A stretch of DNA of 5,980 nt from NCBI GenBank assembly GCA_038239365.1, contig JBBSEU010000322.1, positions 1-5,980 of the forward strand. The letters run 5' to 3'. Position numbers and translations under genes: made by a program. Numbering within the stretch: position 1 is the stretch's first letter; every line of letters starts with the position of its first letter. Below the pieces are notes generated by a model. The model searched no databases. It saw only the letters and a program-made list of their open reading frames with translations, and had not been told where the DNA came from. Shown here piece after piece: positions 1 to 5,800 of the stretch. This DNA comes from JBBRMW01 sp038239365. GTDB taxonomy: Bacteria; Chloroflexota; Anaerolineae; Aggregatilineales; UBA2796.

Positions 1-69
1 ACATTGCTGCGGCGCGATGAACTGACCTCACACGAGGGTCTCGCACCGTCGCAAGCTGTGGGGGACTAA
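1..69 (+). CDS. Possible 3' end of an upstream gene (partial)
   Basis: Frame 1 is open from the left edge for 22 codons and ends with TAA at 67-69; the last residues read GLAPSQAVGD. The codons look ordinary for this genome, and an inverted repeat begins six bases after the stop, as expected at a gene end. The stretch is too short to recognise a family. One minus-strand frame is also open across this stretch, so the coding call is weak. If real, this gene converges on the GH13 gene. Confidence 0.25.
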   Translation, partial: TLLRRDELTSHEGLAPSQAVGD

Positions 70-75
70 GTTGGG

Positions 76-113
76 GACTTACACCTGCAAAGCAGGTGAT
101 GCAGGTGTAAGTC
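76..113. terminator. Perfect 14-bp inverted repeat between convergent genes, terminator-like
   Basis: Arms 76-89 (GACTTACACCTGCA) and 100-113 (TGCAGGTGTAAGTC) are exact reverse complements around a 10-base loop. The element lies in the gap between the possible upstream gene (stop at 69) and the end of the GH13 gene (171), the usual place for a bidirectional terminator. Neither strand has a T-tract after the stem, so it is not a classical intrinsic terminator. The loop holds a second GCAGGTG (92-98) that can pair with CACCTGC (82-88), giving a competing smaller hairpin. Confidence 0.5.
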
Positions 114-150
114 TGTCAGTAGCCAACGCTATCGTAACCTTATTCAAGCG

Positions 151-173
151 TAACCCATTCCCAGCATGGGTTA
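151..173 (-). terminator. Hairpin overlapping the GH13 stop codon
   Basis: TAACCCAT (151-158) and ATGGGTTA (166-173) form a perfect 8-bp stem with a 7-base loop. The right arm contains the GH13 stop codon (171-173 on the minus strand). No T-run follows on the minus strand, so it may act with the 76-113 stem as a 3'-end or RNA-stability structure rather than as a terminator alone. Confidence 0.35.
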
Positions 174-1880
174 GCTCTTGATATAAATCTTCACTTCGCT
201 TTCAGAGAGTGTGTCGGTCAGCACGCCATCATCGCCAACACCGATGTCATAGTTATTGTGATATTCGTGCCACTGACCACTGCCCGGCCAATTCGGAATT
301 TTGACCTCTCCGACAAATTCACCTTTCAGATTTGCCAGAACAACGATTAACCCTCCCACATCATCCCATCGCTTGTAAGCGACAATCCCGCGCTCCGGGT
401 CGGCAAACACAGGCTCGAAATTGTTCGATTGCAGTGCCTTGTTCGTCTTTCGCAGGAAGATCAGGCCAGAATAGTAACGTCTTAGATCGGCATTCAGCGG
501 GTCTTGCAGCGATGACCAGCTAATCCGTTCCCAGTCTGTCGTTCTGGGTAGTGCTTCGCCCCACTCCTGACCCATCCAGATCATGGGGATACCTGCCGCC
601 GTGAGCAGCAATGATGCGCCCAGCTTCAAACGGCGGAAAGCAGGCTCACCAAAGGTCTTGCCCTCTTCGCCAATATCGAACATAACACGGTCATGATCGT
701 GGTTATCCAGGTAATTCACGACATTGAACGCACCCATAAAGCCATCTTTGCGCGGATCGAGTACGTTCAGCAGCGCCTCAACATCGAAGGGCTGTTTGCC
801 ATCTTTTTCCACACCAACCGTAGTGGCTAACAACTGCTGCTTGAAGTTCTCGTGCCAGGCCGCATCGAGTGGGCCGTTCGGCCCGGCAATCGACGGGTCT
901 TGCGGGATATTCTCGGCAATTGTGTAGAACGGCTTGTGTTTGATGTGCTGGAATACTTCGTTGTGCAGCCAACCCATAAAGTCATAGTTGCGGATCAGGT
1001 ACGTCGCATCGAAGCGCACGCCGTCAATATGGAACTGATCGATCCAGAATAGAATCGCATCACGCACATGCTGGCGGGCAGGCCAAACTCCCAGCTTTTC
1101 ATCGCAGTGTTCATAATTGAGCTTTGGGCCAAAACGGTTGTCCGGCTCATCCGGGTTATCTTTGTAGTACCAATAGGTATAGTCGATCTGCGTGAGCGGC
1201 GCGCGTTCCTCAGAATGGTTGTAGACGCCATCGTGAATAACTCGAATGCCGCGCGCGTGACACTCATCCACCAACTGACAGAGATCATCAGGCGTGCCGT
1301 AGTTGTTCTCGACGGCAAAAATGCTGCGTGGGTTGTAGCCCCATGACCGTTCGCCGGGGAATTCGTTACAGGGCATCAACTCAATCGCGTTGATGCCAAG
1401 TTCGGATAAATAATCCAGCTTTTCGATCACACGCTGAAACGTCCCTTTCGGTTTACCGTCGTCCTGATCGTCGCCGGTGCCGCCCGTGAAATCGCCCACG
1501 TGCATCTCGTAAATGACCAGCGCGTCGTTGGCAGGCAGCGGTTCGTCATCATGTTTCCACTGGTAGGTGGTGAACATGCGTTTGCCGTCTTTCACCTTGA
1601 GCATGGCGTTTTCGTTTTCATCGCGGGTGAGCTGCACGGCGCGTGGATCGGTCACTGCTACGACTTCGCCAACCTGGAAGAAGCTCAACGATTTGACCTG
1701 AAACTTGTACTCGTAATCGCCGTCAGCCAACGGTACCGAGACGGTCCACCAGCCTTTATCCTCTTTGGTCATGGGGAGCGGCTTCCAATCGTTGAAAGTG
1801 CCGATGAGGGCTACCTGTTCGTTATACGGCGCAAACAGGCGAAATGACACGCCGTCCTTATTTTGAGGGCTATTCGTCAC
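171..1880 (-). CDS. GH13 alpha-amylase-family enzyme with N-terminal CBM48, branching-enzyme/TreZ-like
   Basis: A 569-residue alpha-glucan-active enzyme, with no signal peptide and so probably cytoplasmic. Residues about 10-95 form a CBM48/E-set domain (FRLFAPYNEQVALIGTFNDW). The (beta/alpha)8 barrel begins near VIYEMHVGDF (122-131). The conserved GH13 regions are intact: DGVYNH (217-222), GVRFD (287-291, nucleophile D291), AEN with acid/base E323, and NHD (393-395, transition-state stabiliser D395). MGQEWGE (436-442) follows the last strand. Residues about 485-569 form a beta-rich C-terminal domain resembling that of branching enzymes. The protein is shorter than most GlgB proteins (above 600 residues) and near TreZ length. 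It has an acidic Gly/Asp insert (134-146) before GTF, where TreZ proteins usually read FTPEGTF. The substrate and the choice between branching, hydrolysis and TreZ activity cannot be settled here. The start is GTG (1880-1878), with GGAG nine bases upstream. The next in-frame Met (residue 37) would remove part of CBM48. Confidence 0.93.
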   Translation of the reverse strand: MTNSPQNKDGVSFRLFAPYNEQVALIGTFNDWKPLPMTKEDKGWWTVSVPLADGDYEYKFQVKSLSFFQVGEVVAVTDPRAVQLTRDENENAMLKVKDGKRMFTTYQWKHDDEPLPANDALVIYEMHVGDFTGGTGDDQDDGKPKGTFQRVIEKLDYLSELGINAIELMPCNEFPGERSWGYNPRSIFAVENNYGTPDDLCQLVDECHARGIRVIHDGVYNHSEERAPLTQIDYTYWYYKDNPDEPDNRFGPKLNYEHCDEKLGVWPARQHVRDAILFWIDQFHIDGVRFDATYLIRNYDFMGWLHNEVFQHIKHKPFYTIAENIPQDPSIAGPNGPLDAAWHENFKQQLLATTVGVEKDGKQPFDVEALLNVLDPRKDGFMGAFNVVNYLDNHDHDRVMFDIGEEGKTFGEPAFRRLKLGASLLLTAAGIPMIWMGQEWGEALPRTTDWERISWSSLQDPLNADLRRYYSGLIFLRKTNKALQSNNFEPVFADPERGIVAYKRWDDVGGLIVVLANLKGEFVGEVKIPNWPGSGQWHEYHNNYDIGVGDDGVLTDTLSESEVKIYIKS

Positions 1881-1889
1881 AGTTGATTA

Positions 1890-1893
1890 CTCC
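1890..1893 (-). promoter_or_regulatory. Ribosome binding site of the GH13 gene
   Basis: The minus strand reads GGAG nine bases before the GTG codon at 1880-1878. This supports the non-ATG start and retention of the full CBM48 domain. Confidence 0.6.
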
Positions 1894-1906
1894 AGTTATC
1901 CCTTGA

Positions 1907-1936
1907 ATTATCGCAAGTTGTACGAAGTATGCACAA
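1907..1936 (-). promoter_or_regulatory. Candidate promoter of the GH13 gene
   Basis: The minus strand reads TTGTGC (1936-1931), an 18-base spacer, then GATAAT (1912-1907), which matches five of six bases of the -10 consensus. The predicted transcript would start near 1900, giving a leader of about 20 bases that just includes the GGAG site. The -35 match is poor (three of six). Confidence 0.3.
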
Positions 1937-1943
1937 AGCCTGA

Positions 1944-2006
1944 CATAGCAAATGCTGTGCCCGCTTTTGGAACAGCGTCATGTAGCATGGCACGCCCTAT
2001 GCTATG
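1944..2006. promoter_or_regulatory. Dyad-like cluster in the divergent intergenic region
   Basis: CATAGCA (1944-1950) is the reverse complement of TGCTATG (2000-2006). Inside it GTGCC (1957-1961) pairs with GGCAC (1989-1993), with six unpaired bases on each side between the two stems. A competing pair is TAGCAT (1983-1988) with ATGCTA (1999-2004). The cluster sits between the GH13 and peptidase starts and could be an operator or an RNA fold in the peptidase leader. The rest of the 177-base gap shows no ORF and no clear plus-strand promoter. Confidence 0.25.
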
Positions 2007-2045
2007 CAGATTATATGGTTTAGCCTGCTCAACGGGTAGGTTGAT

Positions 2046-2050
2046 GAGGG
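2046..2050 (+). promoter_or_regulatory. Ribosome binding site of the metallopeptidase gene
   Basis: GAGGG lies seven bases before the ATG at 2058. It fixes that start and excludes a longer reading frame that overlaps upstream in another phase. Confidence 0.6.
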
Positions 2051-2057
2051 TTGTGCG

Positions 2058-2765
2058 ATGTTTTACTTTGACCCGACGTACTTTATCTTTCTCCTTCCAG
2101 CACTATTATTGACGATGTATGCCCAGTACCGCGTACAGGCCGCATATGGACGTTACTCGCAGGTTCCCAACGAACGAAACCTGACGGGTGCAGGCGTTGC
2201 CGATTTCCTGTTGCAGCGCGAACGGCTGCCTGATGTTCGAGTCGAACTGACGCCCGGTCAACTCAGCGATCACTATGATCCGAGTTCCAACATTTTGCGC
2301 TTATCGCCAGGAGTCGCACAGCAGCCCTCCGTCGCGGCGATGGCGATCACAGCGCATGAGCTTGGGCACGCTGAACAGGATCGAGACGGCTACTTGTGGA
2401 TGAAACTTCGTGCCGGAATCGTGCCGCTGGTCAATATCGGTTCGTCCGTTGGCTATCTGATCTTTTTCGGCGGCTTGTTTGCTAACAGCTCAGCCCTGGC
2501 CTGGTTGGGAATCATCATGGTTAGCGCGGGGGCAGCGTTTGCACTGGTAACGCTGCCTGTCGAGATCAATGCCAGTTTGCGCGGGCTGCGAATGCTCAAC
2601 GAAACCGGGTTGATCGCTTCCGAGGCAGAACGTCAGGAGATGCGGGGGATGCTAACTGCTGCTGCGCTGACCTATATCGCGGGCGCGGCGCAGGCTGTCT
2701 CAACTATTCTGTACTATGTGTTCCTGTTGATGGGGATGCGCGGCCAACGGCGGCGTGGCTACTAA
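2058..2765 (+). CDS. Membrane zinc metallopeptidase, YugP-like (Zn_peptidase_2, PF04298)
   Basis: A 235-residue integral membrane protein, close to the usual length of this family. The zinc-binding motif HELGH lies at 100-104 (H100 and H104 ligands, E101 catalytic), in the typical setting MAITAHELGHAEQ. LPVEINAS (166-173) matches the family's conserved second motif, so E169 is the probable third ligand. Hydrophobic segments lie at about 8-24, 119-140, 146-167 and 203-225, placing the active site at the membrane after the first helix. The C-terminus is short and basic (RGQRRRGY). The fold and active-site motifs are visible; the natural substrate is not known for this family in general, so none is assigned. 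A GAGGG ribosome binding site seven bases upstream supports the start. The lipoprotein gene follows 123 bases downstream on the same strand. Confidence 0.92.
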   Translation: MFYFDPTYFIFLLPALLLTMYAQYRVQAAYGRYSQVPNERNLTGAGVADFLLQRERLPDVRVELTPGQLSDHYDPSSNILRLSPGVAQQPSVAAMAITAHELGHAEQDRDGYLWMKLRAGIVPLVNIGSSVGYLIFFGGLFANSSALAWLGIIMVSAGAAFALVTLPVEINASLRGLRMLNETGLIASEAERQEMRGMLTAAALTYIAGAAQAVSTILYYVFLLMGMRGQRRRGY

Positions 2766-2802
2766 TCAGGGTATGCTCAAGGCCGTTGTAAGCTAATCAT
2801 CA

Positions 2803-2828
2803 GCCAAACGGCGGTCAGGCCGCTTGGC
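2803..2828 (+). terminator. Imperfect stem-loop between peptidase and lipoprotein genes
   Basis: GCCAAACGGC (2803-2812) pairs with GCCGCTTGGC (2819-2828), with one A-C mismatch and a six-base loop. It starts 37 bases after the peptidase stop. It has no following T-tract, so termination is uncertain. Its right arm covers the place where the -35 box of the downstream TATAAT should be, so it could instead be an operator. Confidence 0.35.
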
Positions 2829-2842
2829 GCATCAGTACGCGA

Positions 2843-2848
2843 TATAAT
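2843..2848 (+). promoter_or_regulatory. -10 box of the lipoprotein gene
   Basis: A perfect TATAAT lies 40 bases before the ATG at 2889. A start near 2855 would give a leader of about 34 bases. At 16-18 bases upstream there is no TTGACA-like sequence (CCGCTT/CGCTTG) and there is no extended TGN element. The promoter is therefore weak, activator-dependent or read by an alternative sigma factor. Confidence 0.45.
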
Positions 2849-2877
2849 AGACTACACTAACTGATTCTATGAACATT

Positions 2878-2884
2878 GAGAGGG
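2878..2884 (+). promoter_or_regulatory. Ribosome binding site of the lipoprotein gene
   Basis: GAGAGGG lies four bases before the ATG at 2889. It fixes the start directly ahead of a clear signal peptide. Confidence 0.55.
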
Positions 2885-2888
2885 CAAT

Positions 2889-5800
2889 ATGCCACGACGA
2901 ATTTTAGCAGCTCGTGTGCGCCTCGCGCTTCCGCTAGTGATGCTGTTCGCGCTGGCGTTAGCCTGTAACCTGGGCGCATCTTCGGATTCGGCACAAATCA
3001 CCGCTACACCGCCTGTACAGGCTGGGACACTTGTTGCCAACAGTGATATGCCTGAAGTCGAGATTCGTTCGCCAGCCGATAATTCCGAGGCGGTGATCAA
3101 CACGGAAGTTCAGGTTTATGTGAACGCCGTCGATAAGCAGGGCGTCACGCGCATCGAACTACGTGCCGATAACCTGTTAGTCGATACATCTGCCGCGCCT
3201 GATCCGAATGGATCAACGACGCTGAGCAGCATCCTTTCGTGGACGCCGAATACACCCGGCCCACACGTATTGCAAGTTGTCGCATTCCGCGCCACCACCA
3301 AAGGCAACCCCAAATCCATCACGATCACCGTGCGTCAAACCGCCGGGCAAGTGACTGTTCCTGCCGGATCGCCTCAGTTTTTGACGGCCTCACCGACAGT
3401 CAACCCATTCTGTCAACTGCGCGCCAATGTCGATGGCCTGAATGTCCGCTCCGGCCCCGGCATCAACTATGATGCGATCTCAACACTGAAACTGGGTCAG
3501 CTTGTCCCGGTGACAGGCAGCACGGCAGATCGTTCGTGGTGGCAGGTGAGTTTATCAGGCGCGATTGGTTGGGTCAGCGGTGCCTACAGCAGCACACAAG
3601 GTGTTTGTAACAATATTATTCAAGTACCGATCCCGCCATCACCTACCGTGCCCGCTGGCGCAACGCCGATCTTCATCCCGCCTACCTTTACGCCGCTGCC
3701 GTTGCCGCCCACTATCCCACCAACAGCCACGATCCGGGTTGTGATTCTCTCAACGCTGACGTTTACGCCGGGTGCCGCCGGGCCTTCGTCAATTGATCTG
3801 ACCGCGACTCAGGTCTTTGCAACGCAAACGGCGCTGGCACGACCAACGCAAGTGCCGCCAACATTGCCGCCAAATGCCCCGTCGCCAACCTTTACACCTA
3901 TCCCATCCATCACACCAACACCAACTCGTCCTGATCTGGTGGTTAATGGGGCGACACTGCCGAATCCGCAGGTTGTCCTTGATCCAATTACTGGCCTGAC
4001 AGTCGTCCCGGTGACGGTGGTGATTGCCAATGTGGGTGACGCCCCGGCAGCACCGTTCAGGGTCACAATCCAGCAGCCTGATGGGACATTCGTCAGTGCT
4101 ATCACGTCCGGCGATCTTGCGCCACGCACTCAGACGGCGCTGCTCATCAATGTTAATTTCACGAAGTCTGGGCCAACGCGCCTGCTGATTATCGCGGACA
4201 GCGATAATGTGATCCCGGAAAATGACAAGACGAACAACACGCGCCCGCTCGATGTGAATGTTGTGCTGGCAACTCCGATACCCGGCGCACCAACCGCAAC
4301 ACCAACATTCACCTTTACGCCGCCGCCCACTTTGACCAATACGCTGGCTGCGAAGCTCACAAATACGCCCCTGCCATTGCAGCCCGTACTTAGCATCAGC
4401 GCGATTCGGCTGGTAACTGACCCGGTAGTGCTTGATCCGAAGTCGCCTGTCACCAACGTACAGGTGAATGTAACTGTTGGGAATACAGGCAATGCTCCGG
4501 CTGCGCCGTTCACCGTCGCCCTGACGCTGCCTGACGGACGTGTGTTCACGGGTTCGACGACTCAGCCGCTAGCACCTGGCACGCAAACTGTGCTGCCAAT
4601 TACTGTGCCATTTTCGCAGCCGGGAACGATCCGACTGAGCGCCGCGATCAATGGCACTGATACCAGCATTCCCGGCGCTGCATTTGGCCGCGATGTACTG
4701 ATCATTGGTCAAAGTCCGCAAGCGCCAACAGCTACACCAACGTTTACTCCCACGCCGATCCCAGTGGTTGCACTGCCTGATCTGGTCATCAAGGATGTGC
4801 GCGCGGCAACCGAACCTATTGTGCTGCAAGCGGGTGCGCCAACAACGACGGTTCAACTCAACGTGACCGTCGCTAACCAGGGCAACGCGCCTGCCAATCC
4901 GTTCAAGATCGCGCTGCTGCTGGCTGGTCAAAATGCCTTCGTGGGGATATCCGCGCAATTGCTTGCGCCGAATACTCAAACGGTGATCGCGATCCCGGTT
5001 ATCCTTACGCAATCGGGCGTGATTCAAATCACGGCGATTGCCAACTTTGATAGCGCGCTTACCGAAAGCAATCAGACAAACAACACCTTTACACGTACTA
5101 TTGAGGTGACAGGTCAGAGCGCCGCGCCTACCAATACGGCCAGCGCGACGAATGCGCCCGTTCAGCCTTCTGCCACCACAGCACCAACGCTGACCTTCAC
5201 ACCTGTGCCGCCCACTGCAATTCCACCGACGGCAGTACCGCCCACTGCAGTTTCACCGGTTATACCACCGACGGCAGTACCGCCCACTGCAATTCCACCG
5301 ACGGCAGTACCACCGACAGCAGTTCCGGCACAACCGACAGCCACACACACCAATACGCCCGTTCCGGTGCCGCCAACCAAAACCTCTACATCGACAGCGA
5401 CACATACGAATACGCCTGTAGCGGTACAAGCGACAGCGACGCATACGAATACCGCCGTTCCGGTGCAACCGACAAAGACTTCAACATCTACGGCGACACA
5501 TACGAATACGCCTGTAGCGGTACAACCGACGGCCACACACACCAATACACCTGTACCCGTACAACCAACCAAGACTTCTACATCGACAGCGACGCATACG
5601 AACACATCTATAGCGGTTCAGCCGACAGCAACGCACACCAATACCGCCGTTCCGGTGCAACCGACCAGGACTTCTACAGCAACAGTAACGAACACCAATA
5701 CGCCTGTTCCAGTGCAGCCAACGGCGACACATACTAATACACCTGTACCGCCAACGGCAGTACCACCTACTCGTACCTTTACACCCGTGCCGCCGACACC

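Noticed and set aside
1..75. Open minus-strand frame at the left edge
   Set aside because: It is only about 25 codons, has no visible start or stop inside the window and no motif; the plus-strand frame with a following hairpin is slightly better supported.
1..170. tRNA or small RNA gene in the left gap
   Set aside because: No cloverleaf, T-loop (GTTCRA) or CCA end could be found; the paired sequence is explained by two simple hairpins.
332..1847. Plus-strand and alternate minus-strand frames inside the GH13 gene (for example 1068-1346, 1500-1847 and 995-1318)
   Set aside because: The GH13 frame has all catalytic motifs over this stretch; the others show no family signature.
1903..2112. Plus-strand frame of 69 codons running into the peptidase gene
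   Set aside because: It overlaps the start of a well-supported gene in another phase, has no convincing ribosome binding site, and its sequence is not protein-like.
2824..2829. TTGGCG as the -35 box of the lipoprotein promoter
   Set aside because: The spacer to TATAAT would be only 13 bases, too short for a normal sigma-70 promoter.
3809..5027. Minus-strand frames at 3809-4129, 4130-4549 and 4569-5027
   Set aside because: They lie opposite the CARDB region, whose plus-strand translation shows clear domains; their translations look like shadow composition.
5331..5714. CRISPR array or non-coding satellite
   Set aside because: The 96-bp units are contiguous with no unique spacers, stay in frame, and vary mainly at third codon positions, so they are coding repeats.
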